A stretch of DNA of 11,741 nt from Bacteroidales bacterium UBA3824. Its GTDB lineage: Bacteria; Bacteroidota; Bacteroidia; Bacteroidales; UBA3824. The position numbers were made by a program, and so were the translations under genes. Of this stretch, positions 1 to 6,800 are shown piece after piece (the stretch's first letter is position 1; every line of letters begins with the position of its first letter). The notes beneath the pieces were generated by a model that made no database searches, was not told the origin of the DNA, and saw nothing but the letters and a program-made list of their open reading frames with translations. The stretch spans positions 26,575-38,315 of the forward strand of contig DGIK01000093.1 of assembly GCA_002393195.1 (NCBI GenBank). The letters run 5' to 3'.

Positions 1-608
1 TGGCAACGTGCTACAACAACCTTGCAGCGTTGCAGCAAGCCAATCTGAACGCTCCTGAATCTGCCGAGACAAATTACAAAAAAGCAATCGAAATACTTGA
101 AAAAATAACAGAAAACCCAGATAATCACGATTATCTAAACGGTTTGGCAATGACATACTACAACCTCGCAAATTTGCAGTTATTCAGTCTTAACGACTAT
201 GATTCCGCCGAAATCCACTACAACAAAGCAATAAAAATAGGAGAAAAAATAAGAAAAGTCTCGGATAACCCTAAATATTTGAATCAGTTGTCAAACGCAT
301 ACGGAAATCTTGCTGGTTTGCAAAAGAACCAAGGGAGATACGACTCTGCAATAGAGAATTGTAAAAAGGCAATAGAAATTAATGACAAAATTAAAGATAC
401 AAATCTTGAATACTTAGTTAATTGGATGGTTTCAAAAGATATACTTGCGGATCTTTATATCATTACTGACAATCCGACTGATGCGCGGGCAATTGTGGAT
501 GAAATAAAACCGCAAGCCGAGGAATTGATTGAAGAATTTCCGGGTTATGGTAAGCTGAAACAGGTATATGGATGGATAAAGTGCACGGAATCGAAATTGA
601 ATCAATAA
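1..608 (+). CDS. TPR-repeat protein, C-terminal part (5' end outside window)
   Basis: The reading frame is open from the first full codon at nt 3, so this is the last 201 residues of a longer protein. An in-frame TTG at 30 is unlikely to be the start, because a TPR helix (ATCYNNLAALQ) is already under way upstream of it. Three consecutive helix-turn-helix repeats begin ATCYNNLAALQ, AMTYYNLANLQ and SNAYGNLAGLQ, with A..YYKKAIEI-type second helices. The period is 48 residues, longer than the canonical 34, and each of the first two units ends in a YLN.L motif. A divergent helical tail follows. TPR domains are protein-interaction scaffolds, and nothing visible is catalytic. The missing N-terminus could carry any partner domain, such as a signal peptide, kinase or STAND ATPase, so no function is assigned. 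The gene is noticeably richer in AAA, AAT and ATA codons than its neighbours. It converges on the VWA gene. Confidence 0.85.
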   Translation, partial: ATCYNNLAALQQANLNAPESAETNYKKAIEILEKITENPDNHDYLNGLAMTYYNLANLQLFSLNDYDSAEIHYNKAIKIGEKIRKVSDNPKYLNQLSNAYGNLAGLQKNQGRYDSAIENCKKAIEINDKIKDTNLEYLVNWMVSKDILADLYIITDNPTDARAIVDEIKPQAEELIEEFPGYGKLKQVYGWIKCTESKLNQ

Positions 609-628
609 TTATATCGTGCGTTCCCGCC

Positions 629-678
629 GTAGGGACGATGTACACATCGCGTAGGGACGCGGCGCGCCACGTCCCTAC
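629..678. repeat. Compact intergenic palindromic repeat (REP/BIME-like)
   Basis: The 87-bp gap between two convergent genes is mostly symmetrical sequence. GTAGGGACG occurs directly repeated at 629-637 and 651-659 and inverted as CGTCCCTAC at 670-678. Between the 651 and 670 arms lies the self-complementary octamer GGCGCGCC (661-668), so 651-678 can fold almost completely. CGATGT and ACATCG (636-641 and 644-649) form a second small hairpin. It is GC-rich, unlike the flanking TPR gene. It may act as a bidirectional terminator, but no T-run directly follows either stem. The REP-like label is by resemblance only. Confidence 0.7.
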
Positions 679-695
679 AAATCCGCGCACAATTT

Positions 696-2795
696 TTAAA
701 TCGCCCCCCAATATTTCCGCATAAACCATTCTGCCGTGAGCAATGCGATTATGATGAAGAACAACAGGCCGTAGCCCATCAGGGGCGTGCTCGTCGTGTC
801 GTCATAGACTACGGGGCGGATTGAGGTGTCGTTTATGAGAGCGTCTTGCAAGGCGGAGAGGTCGGAAGCGAGGTATGCGCCGCCGCCGGTTGTGGAGGCG
901 AGGCGGGACATCAGGCTGCGGTTTGCGGCGAGGTTTTCTGCCTCGGTCTTGATTTCCATTACAGATACAATGCCCGATTTTGTGAAGGTTTTGCCGGCGA
1001 TGTTGGCGGTCGCCTTGTAGGTGTATTGACCGGGCGTGAGGTTGTCGATGCGGAGGTAATGACCCGCGCCGAGTGCGTCAAATTTGTATGTCGTGGTCTT
1101 GCCGGTGCTGTCGGCGAGGTCGAGGGATACGGTGGCGTCGGTGGCGGGTTCGAGCATTTCGTCGAGCGCCTTGGCGTTGAAATACACCGGCTCGTTCTCA
1201 TTGAAAATGCGGCGCGTGGATACTGTGAAGCGTTCACGGTCGGCGCGGGTCAGGAGAAATTGGCACAGGCGCGAAATAAGAAGGTCAAATTTTTCGTGGT
1301 TTTGATAGCGACGGTAACAATCCACACGCCATCTCCAAATGCCTTCGCCCGCAATGACCGCGCTGCGAGATTTTGAGGGGTCGGAGATTGCGATGAGCGG
1401 TTTGTCGGTGTGGATGCCTTTAATCACCTGAGTTCCAAGAATATGAGTTTGCGCTAAAGGTTTGTAGTCGCCGAAAGCGCAATATAGCGGCGGCACTTTT
1501 GAGAGAAATTCGTCCGTGCCGTTTTCAGTGCTGAAAAGTGAAAAACGGAGGTTGCCCGTGTAGCCCGCCTCCTCAAAATTGTTGCCCTTGATGGCTATGG
1601 TGAGGCATTGCGCGAGTTCGTTGAACTTGTTGAAATCGGTCTTGGAGCCGAGGATGTGGAGTACGGGGATGTTTTTGGATTTGATTTCCTTGATGATTTG
1701 GTCGGCGGGTCTGCCGATGGACGGCACTTGGACGAGCACGACGAGGTTGTAGGCGGAGAGTTGCTTGTCAAAGCCCTCAATGTCGGCTACCTCGATGTCC
1801 ATGCCACGGTTGTAGGACAGGGCGTTGCGCACGGCGGCTACGTCGGGGTGTGGCATCGAACTGAGTATGAGGACTTTATGTTTATCGTCAACAACATCAA
1901 CGAGTATTTCGCGGGTGTTGTTGGTCGTGGTGATTTCGCCGTCAACGGGCGCGATGGCGATTGTGTATTTTTGGAGCCCCTTTTCGGAAGCCTTGATTGA
2001 GGTCGAAAGTTGGTGCGTAAATTCGTCAGAGCCGATGTTGACCGTTTCGCGGAAGATTTGTTTGCCCTTATGACGGATTTCACAAATTGCGGTGCTGCCC
2101 TTCAACATTTTTGCGTTGACGGACACTTCAATCGGGAACTCGTTGCCGATAAAAGCCGTTTCGTTATAGATGCATTTTGAGACTGAAAGGTCTTTGTAAG
2201 ATGTTGTGTCGCCGAGAGTTACGGTGTAGATTTTTTTGCCGAGCGACGTGGCGGCGTACACAGGGTTTTGCCCACGGTTGATGATTCCGTCTGAACAAAT
2301 GACGAGTGCGCCGGTGTTTGTGTTGTAGAGCGTGGAGTTCATTGTCTCCAACATCGATGAAAAGTCGGTGTATTTGTCATGAAAGGTAAGCGTCTGAATG
2401 TCAGTGAGATTGCAGTCGTCACCGAAACCAAAAATCCTGACGTTGTATTTCTCCGACAGATTGTCTGCCATCGACGACAACGCCGCCTTAAAGCCGCGCA
2501 TTGAGTCCTTAGCCTGCGTGCCGCGCATCAACATCGATTCTGAATTATCGACGGCGATGGCGAGTACGGGTTTTTCGGTGCGCTGCGTGGTGTGTCGGAT
2601 GAAGATGTCCAATAGCAACATCGCTATCAACAACATCGCCAAAAACCGGAACGCCGCCAACATCCAAACTCTGTACGGCGGAAATTCGGCGAATTTTTTG
2701 TTGCGGTAGTATGACACTGCGGAAAGCACCGCCGCAAAGACGATGCACGCCGCAGTATAATACCAGGGATAGTCTGAAACTATGGTGCTAATCAT
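696..2795 (-). CDS. Membrane-anchored von Willebrand factor A domain protein
   Basis: A 699-residue protein with hydrophobic segments at about 13-30 and 44-66 and a last one at about 674-691, so most of the chain lies as one large domain set between helices 2 and 3. The VWA domain follows helix 2. It has a complete MIDAS metal site: D83-N-S85-E-S87, then T143 in YTD, then D169 in CSDG. After it come a beta-rich Ig-like stretch (about 200-300), a Rossmann-like stretch resembling a class I glutamine amidotransferase-like fold (about 306-405, starting KVLIL), and a second beta-rich region before the C-terminal helix. Proteins of this plan are common in Bacteroidota and mostly uncharacterised; BatA-type relatives are linked to stress or envelope functions. 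The gene starts 30 bp after the muramidase stop and is probably co-transcribed with it. The leader has no strong Shine-Dalgarno. A MIDAS-dependent protein-binding role is inferred from the motif only. Confidence 0.85.
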   Translation of the reverse strand: MISTIVSDYPWYYTAACIVFAAVLSAVSYYRNKKFAEFPPYRVWMLAAFRFLAMLLIAMLLLDIFIRHTTQRTEKPVLAIAVDNSESMLMRGTQAKDSMRGFKAALSSMADNLSEKYNVRIFGFGDDCNLTDIQTLTFHDKYTDFSSMLETMNSTLYNTNTGALVICSDGIINRGQNPVYAATSLGKKIYTVTLGDTTSYKDLSVSKCIYNETAFIGNEFPIEVSVNAKMLKGSTAICEIRHKGKQIFRETVNIGSDEFTHQLSTSIKASEKGLQKYTIAIAPVDGEITTTNNTREILVDVVDDKHKVLILSSMPHPDVAAVRNALSYNRGMDIEVADIEGFDKQLSAYNLVVLVQVPSIGRPADQIIKEIKSKNIPVLHILGSKTDFNKFNELAQCLTIAIKGNNFEEAGYTGNLRFSLFSTENGTDEFLSKVPPLYCAFGDYKPLAQTHILGTQVIKGIHTDKPLIAISDPSKSRSAVIAGEGIWRWRVDCYRRYQNHEKFDLLISRLCQFLLTRADRERFTVSTRRIFNENEPVYFNAKALDEMLEPATDATVSLDLADSTGKTTTYKFDALGAGHYLRIDNLTPGQYTYKATANIAGKTFTKSGIVSVMEIKTEAENLAANRSLMSRLASTTGGGAYLASDLSALQDALINDTSIRPVVYDDTTSTPLMGYGLLFFIIIALLTAEWFMRKYWGAI

Positions 2796-2825
2796 TTTTG
2801 GTATGGAAGCCTCGCTGTAAGTAGT

Positions 2826-4133
2826 TTATGCTAAAGTCTTGTTTTTTAACAAGTTCTTGTAAATCTCATAATATTGCTGCAACCTCTGTTCGTAAGCCTC
2901 GGGCGCGGTGAGTCCGTTATAAGCCTTTGCAAACGAGAGGAAGTCGCGTGTGAGGAGGTATTGGATTCGAGTGCCGTTGGCGTTGCAGAAGTCGAAGAGC
3001 GCCATGATGTGGTAGCGGATGTCTTTCGAGAACGCCGCAAACATTTCCTGGACGGAATTGTAGCCTATCATATTGAAATTGAATCCCATAACCTGCGGCG
3101 CACCCATGCTGATGGAGTACATCGCCTCGGTCTCGGCTATCTGTCGCGCAATCTCGAAAGCCTCCCATTCGGCTGCCTGGCTTGTGTGGCTCGTCTGCCA
3201 ATCGTCTGACTTGTTGGCGCGGTACTTGTGGTCGTCGCGGCGTTTCTTGGTGTTGAAGGTGAAATGCTCGTCAAAAATCTTTTGGTTGTTCTCCGACTTT
3301 GAGCCGAAGTAAGTGTGGAACACGTGGTTTTCAAACCTGATGAGCATCTTGCCGTCGGAGCCGAAACCGTTGCCGCCGCTCTCGACGCAAATCACCGCAA
3401 GCGCAATCTCGACGTCGATGCCAAGTTCGTTTGCAATGACAGAGACGAGGTTGCCGTAATTGTTCCACGTCTTGACAGCCACTTTACCAAACTTGTCTTG
3501 ACCGTCTGGCGAGAGTTGGTTTTGAGGCGCGAGAGGCACGGTTGCGAGGTCTTGGCGTGAATGGAAAAATACCTTCTTGTCGTCGGGCTTGGCGTCTTTT
3601 TTCGTGGTGGTTGTAGTCGTGGTGGTGGTTGCATTGCTGTTGCCGTCCTGCAATAGCGTCACGTAATCGCCGTGAACATATCCCGTTTGTCCCTTGTAAT
3701 CAACACTGTACCACTTGTCGTGAGTGCCGAGTTTTATGAGGATGTTGCCACGATATACCTTGCCGATAATGGTACTGTCGGTGCTGTAATAAGACCTGAC
3801 GTTGAGCACTTCGGCGTTCACGAGGAGTTTTTCCACAAAATCTACTTTGTCGATGTACTCCTTCATACAGTAAGCATTGCCGAGTTCGGTATTGATATAG
3901 TACCACTCGCCAAAAGAAGCCTTGATATTTACGATGGTGTGCTTTTTGAGTTTGTAAAGCACCTTTGCCATCTTTTCAGGTTCGCGTCGGGCGTTGAGCA
4001 ATTTGACGTTGACACGTCCCTTCTGCATCTTCACATCCACACCCGCCGTCTTCAAAATGGTCGTCACACTGTCCACCACTTGACCTTCGGTTGGCTTTTT
4101 CTTGCCACCAAATAAGTTAGAAAACCATCCCAT
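2826..4133 (-). CDS. SH3b-SH3b-N-acetylmuramidase (DUF3380-type peptidoglycan hydrolase)
   Basis: A 435-residue protein. Residues about 40-97 and 105-161 are two SH3b-like modules; the second is the clearer one, with LNVRS, GTHDKWYSVDY and GQTGYVHGDYV. Nine consecutive threonines (169-177) and a Lys/Asp-rich stretch form a linker. The C-terminal domain (about 215-430) matches N-acetylmuramidase of the DUF3380 family, known from phage endolysins: VESGG with candidate catalytic Glu251, RFENHVF (266-272), SMGAPQVMG (342-350) and a terminal AKAYNG motif. The expected reaction is cleavage of the MurNAc-GlcNAc bond of peptidoglycan, with the SH3b modules binding the wall. There is no Sec signal peptide or lipobox. 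The N-terminus is MGWFSNLFGG followed by lysines, so the route to the periplasm is not evident. It lies 30 bp upstream of the VWA membrane protein. No phage structural genes are nearby, so a cellular or secreted hydrolase is as likely as a prophage remnant. Confidence 0.88.
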   Translation of the reverse strand: MGWFSNLFGGKKKPTEGQVVDSVTTILKTAGVDVKMQKGRVNVKLLNARREPEKMAKVLYKLKKHTIVNIKASFGEWYYINTELGNAYCMKEYIDKVDFVEKLLVNAEVLNVRSYYSTDSTIIGKVYRGNILIKLGTHDKWYSVDYKGQTGYVHGDYVTLLQDGNSNATTTTTTTTTKKDAKPDDKKVFFHSRQDLATVPLAPQNQLSPDGQDKFGKVAVKTWNNYGNLVSVIANELGIDVEIALAVICVESGGNGFGSDGKMLIRFENHVFHTYFGSKSENNQKIFDEHFTFNTKKRRDDHKYRANKSDDWQTSHTSQAAEWEAFEIARQIAETEAMYSISMGAPQVMGFNFNMIGYNSVQEMFAAFSKDIRYHIMALFDFCNANGTRIQYLLTRDFLSFAKAYNGLTAPEAYEQRLQQYYEIYKNLLKNKTLA

Positions 4134-4171
4134 AGTTTTGTACGTTTAAAAACAAAAATTTATGTTTTGCT

Positions 4172-4200
4172 GAACAGCCTTGCGGCTGTTCTTTTTCTTT
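4172..4200 (+). terminator. Inward-facing terminator hairpin, left end of element 1
   Basis: A perfect 8-bp stem, GAACAGCC (4172-4179) with GGCTGTTC (4184-4191), closes the loop TTGC and is followed on the plus strand by TTTTTCTTT. It has the form of a Rho-independent terminator for plus-strand transcription, yet no plus-strand gene ends here; the gene to its left is on the minus strand. Read on the minus strand, the loop is GCAA (GNRA type) and there is no T-run. It may block antisense transcription or be a built-in part of the inverted-repeat element. Confidence 0.65.
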
Positions 4201-4294
4201 AAACGAAAATTAAAACGAATTATAGCGAATTAAAACGAATTGTTTGAACTAAAAATTCGTTTTAATTCATTCAAATTCGTTTTAATTTTTGTTT
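4201..4294. repeat. AT-rich long inverted repeat with 10-bp periodicity (element 1)
   Basis: Arms of about 41 nt (4201-4241 and 4254-4294) are inverted copies with roughly six mismatches and a 12-nt loop. Within the arms the 14-mer AATTAAAACGAATT occurs exactly at 4208-4221 and 4228-4241, and its complement AATTCGTTTTAATT at 4254-4267 and 4274-4287, each pair 20 bp apart. The smaller CGAA unit recurs at about 10-12 bp spacing. GC-rich terminator-like hairpins flank it on both sides. It fills the 190-bp gap between fabG and the muramidase gene. There is no coding potential. Function unknown. Confidence 0.85.
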
Positions 4295-4295
4295 A

Positions 4296-4322
4296 AAAAA
4301 TCTCAACGCCGTAAGGCGTTGA
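4296..4322 (-). terminator. Rho-independent terminator of fabG
   Basis: TCAACGCC (4303-4310) and GGCGTTGA (4315-4322) form a perfect 8-bp stem with a 4-nt loop, GTAA on the plus strand. Read on the minus strand it starts one base after the fabG stop codon and is followed by GA and six Ts (4301-4296), as expected for intrinsic termination. It ends the pyrE-yicC-fabG transcript and is also the right-hand hairpin of element 1. Confidence 0.85.
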
Positions 4323-4323
4323 A

Positions 4324-5070
4324 TTACATGTTCATACCGCCGTCAACCTGGATTACCTGACCCGAAACGTATGACGACATATCGGATGCGAGGAAGAGGG
4401 CTACTTCGGCGATGTCTTCGGGTGTGCCGCCACGACGGAGCGGAATCTTTTCACACCATTCCTTCTTGATTTCGTCGGAGAGGGCGGCTGTCATTGCGGT
4501 GATGATGAAGCCCGGGGCGATTGCGTTTGCGCGGATGCCCTTCTTGCCGTATTCCTGAGCGATTGATTTTGCAAGTCCAATCATACCAGCCTTGGATGCG
4601 GAGTAGTTGCACTGAGCGGCGTTGCCGTGAACACCAACAACGGAACTCATATTGATGATGCTGCCCTTGCGCTGACGGAGCATTACAGGTACAACAGCGT
4701 GCGAGAAGTTGAAGGCGGATTTGAGATTGACGGTGAGCACTGCATCCCACTGAGCCTCAGTCATTTTGATGAGGAAGCCGTCTTTTGTGATGCCGGCGTT
4801 GTTTACGAGGATGTCGATAGAGCCAAACTCCTTTTGGATTTCCTCAACAACGGTGTGTGTCTGTTCAAAGTCGGCGGCGTTGGAGGCGTAGCCTTTGCAT
4901 TTTACGCCGAGTGCTGCGATTTCAGCCTCGGTAGCCTTTGCGTTGTCGTCGATAACGAGGTCGGTGAAGGCGATGTTTGCGCCCTCGGAGGCAAATTTTA
5001 GGGCAAGAGCCTTGCCGATGCCACGTGCCGCACCGGTGATGAGTGCGACTTTTCCTTTCAATAATTCCAT
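4324..5070 (-). CDS. fabG: 3-oxoacyl-ACP reductase (short-chain dehydrogenase)
   Basis: 248 residues, the normal FabG length. The Rossmann cofactor motif TGAARGIG is at 12-19, D67 follows the third strand, NNAG is at 90-93, and the catalytic tetrad is N115, S143 (in MSSVVG), Y156 and K160 (YSASK). The C-terminus GGMNM is typical. FabG reduces 3-oxoacyl-ACP to 3-hydroxyacyl-ACP with NADPH in each round of cytosolic type II fatty-acid synthesis. No other fab or acp gene is present, so a paralogue acting on another 3-oxoacyl substrate cannot be excluded, although the sequence looks like canonical FabG. It is the last gene of the likely pyrE-yicC-fabG operon, 30 bp after yicC, with a strong terminator right after its stop. 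Confidence 0.93.
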   Translation of the reverse strand: MELLKGKVALITGAARGIGKALALKFASEGANIAFTDLVIDDNAKATEAEIAALGVKCKGYASNAADFEQTHTVVEEIQKEFGSIDILVNNAGITKDGFLIKMTEAQWDAVLTVNLKSAFNFSHAVVPVMLRQRKGSIINMSSVVGVHGNAAQCNYSASKAGMIGLAKSIAQEYGKKGIRANAIAPGFIITAMTAALSDEIKKEWCEKIPLRRGGTPEDIAEVALFLASDMSSYVSGQVIQVDGGMNM

Positions 5071-5100
5071 AATATTCTGTTATTTAACGTTAATTCTCGT

Positions 5101-5979
5101 TTACAGTATGTTCAATACTTGTTCTTTAATCTTTTCGAGTTCATCTTTCATTTTGACGACGATTTTTTGGATTTCGGCGTCATTTGCCTTTGAACCGAGT
5201 GTGTTGATTTCGCGACCCATCTCTTGGGCGATGAAACCGAGTTTTTTGCCTGTCGATTCGTCGGCGTCGATGTTCTCGATGAAATATTTGCAATGGTTGC
5301 GGAGGCGGACTTTCTCTTCCGTGATGTCGAGTTTTTCGATGTAGAATATCAATTCCTGTTCGAGCCTGTTGCTATCGACATCCACTGTGCCTTTCAGTTC
5401 CTCAAACCTTTGCAAAATTCTTTCCCTGATGATGCCAACACGTGCATCTGCGAGCGGTTCAACTTCGTCCAAGTAGCTGAGAATGAGTTTGACACGCTTG
5501 ATGAAGTCAGCTTTGAGGTTTTGACCCTCTTGAATGCGAAATTCGTCGAGACCCTTGATTGCCTCCTCGACAGCCTCGCGAGTGAGAGCCCATTCGTCCT
5601 CGATTTCTTCCTCCTGATCCACCTTCTGAACGTCGGGAAATCTCAGCAAAGTGGTAAGTAGAAGGCTTCTGTCCATCTCCACGCCGAGTTTGCGCGAGAT
5701 TTCGATGGTCTTGTTGAAATAAGCCTCCAAAAGTTGCTCGTTGATACGGAGGTTGTCGGCGGTTGCGTCGGTCGTGAGAGTAACTGAAACGTCCACCTTG
5801 CCGCGTTCAAGCCCGGCGGCAATCATCGACCTCACCTCCAAGTCCTTGCTGTTGAGGGCAATGGGCATCTTGGTATGAACGTCGAGCGTCTTGCTATTGA
5901 GCGAGCGTATTTCTACTTCAATGTTTTTTCCGTTGCGGCTTTTTGAAACCTTGCCGTAGCCGGTCATTGATTTCATCAT
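5101..5979 (-). CDS. yicC: YicC/YloC-family endoribonuclease
   Basis: 292 residues, full length for the family. The N-terminal signature (M)MKSMTGYGK is present, followed by the conserved RSLNSKTLD segment (25-33). The C-terminal DUF1732 domain carries the hallmark FIAQEMGREINTLGSKAND (249-267) and ends in a charged helix. E. coli YicC takes part in RNA turnover and is reported as an endoribonuclease family forming ring-shaped oligomers; the physiological targets in Bacteroidota are unknown. In many bacteria yicC sits next to gmk, but here it lies between pyrE and fabG with 30-bp gaps on both sides. Two adjacent Met codons precede KSMTGYG; the first was taken as the start. The leader is A/T-rich with no Shine-Dalgarno. 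Confidence 0.92.
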   Translation of the reverse strand: MMKSMTGYGKVSKSRNGKNIEVEIRSLNSKTLDVHTKMPIALNSKDLEVRSMIAAGLERGKVDVSVTLTTDATADNLRINEQLLEAYFNKTIEISRKLGVEMDRSLLLTTLLRFPDVQKVDQEEEIEDEWALTREAVEEAIKGLDEFRIQEGQNLKADFIKRVKLILSYLDEVEPLADARVGIIRERILQRFEELKGTVDVDSNRLEQELIFYIEKLDITEEKVRLRNHCKYFIENIDADESTGKKLGFIAQEMGREINTLGSKANDAEIQKIVVKMKDELEKIKEQVLNIL

Positions 5980-6009
5980 AATTTTTTGTAGTTTTTTTTA
6001 TATTGTTAA

Positions 6010-6642
6010 TTACACACCCCACGTTTCGGGCGACTTTCTCCACGCCAGGAGCGCGTCGATTTGAGCCTCTTTCACATAGCCGGTTTCTTTGGCTAATGCG
6101 ATGAGGGCGTTGTAGTTGCTGAGGGTGCGGAGAGTGCAGTTTGCGTCCTTGAAAGCCTGTTCGGCGATTGGAAAACCGTATGTAAAAATCGCAATCATCG
6201 ACATAATCTCACAACCCTTTTCGCGGAGGGCGGAAACGGCTTTGAGGCTACTCATACCTGTGGAAACGAGGTCTTCGATTACCACAACCTTCTGACCCGC
6301 ATGGCAAACGCCCTCCACTTGGTTTTCGAGGCCGTGACCCTTGCTCGCGCTCCTCACATATACGAAAGGAAGTCCGAGAAGGTCGGCTACAAGTGCTCCA
6401 ATGGCAATTGCGCCTGTCGCAACACCGGCAATCAACTCAACGCCGGGGTATTCGCGGCGGATGATGTCGGCAAAACATTGTTTCAAAAAATTCCTCGCCT
6501 CGGGGTACGAGAGGGTCTTGCGGTTGTCGGTGTAGATAGGCGACTTCCATCCCGAAGCCCATGTAAAAGGCTTTTCGGGCTGAAGTTCAACCGCCTTGAT
6601 GTCGAGAAGGTATTTGGCTACCTGACTTTCGATGTTTTCCAT
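6010..6642 (-). CDS. pyrE: Orotate phosphoribosyltransferase
   Basis: 210 residues, the normal size. The enzyme joins orotate and PRPP to give orotidine 5'-monophosphate, the fifth step of de novo pyrimidine synthesis, as a cytosolic dimer. Visible motifs are the substrate loop FTWASGWKSPIYTDNR (26-41), the phosphate-binding GVATGAI (73-79), the flexible catalytic loop with R97, K101 and H103, and the type I PRPP motif VVVIEDLVSTGMSS (119-132). The catalytic loop reads RSASKGHG, so the second basic residue of the enterobacterial RKEAKDHG version is serine here. It is the first gene of the minus-strand operon, transcribed from the predicted promoter at 6832-6801 with a leader of about 150 nt that contains the AT-rich inverted repeat. 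Confidence 0.95.
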   Translation of the reverse strand: MENIESQVAKYLLDIKAVELQPEKPFTWASGWKSPIYTDNRKTLSYPEARNFLKQCFADIIRREYPGVELIAGVATGAIAIGALVADLLGLPFVYVRSASKGHGLENQVEGVCHAGQKVVVIEDLVSTGMSSLKAVSALREKGCEIMSMIAIFTYGFPIAEQAFKDANCTLRTLSNYNALIALAKETGYVKEAQIDALLAWRKSPETWGV

Positions 6643-6687
6643 TAGTTTCGCGTTTTTATTTATGTGTAATTATTAGTCGCTACGCGA

Positions 6688-6779
6688 GAAATCGAGCAAA
6701 TCTTTTACAAATCTTTCAAATCTCTCTATTTGAATAATTTAATTTGTAATGATTTGTATGATTTCTGTCCGTAAGGACA
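6688..6779. repeat. AT-rich inverted repeat (element 2) with adjoining hairpin, in pyrE leader
   Basis: On the left, GAAATC (6688-6693) and three CAAATC copies (6697, 6708, 6717) are spaced 9-11 bp apart. On the right, TATTTG (6727), AATTTG (6741), GATTTG (6751) and GATTTC (6760-6765) mirror them, giving an imperfect inverted repeat of about 78 bp. A hairpin follows at once: TGTCC (6766-6770) with GGACA (6775-6779) around the loop GTAA. A weak TCGC/GCGA stem lies to the left (6677-6687). The layout copies element 1 although the repeat unit differs. It falls within the predicted 5' leader of pyrE. Confidence 0.7.
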
Positions 6780-6800
6780 CTGCCATAGCCATACAGACGG

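Noticed and set aside
846..1376. 176-codon plus-strand frame inside the VWA gene
   Set aside because: Low-complexity Gly/Val/Glu-rich translation typical of the antisense of a real gene; it overlaps the conserved minus-strand coding frame.
4133..4160. Promoter-like boxes near the muramidase start (AATTTTTG on minus at 4160-4153; TAGTTTTG on plus at 4133-4140)
   Set aside because: The minus-strand box has a mismatch in the TA, and neither box has a -33 element at the expected distance.
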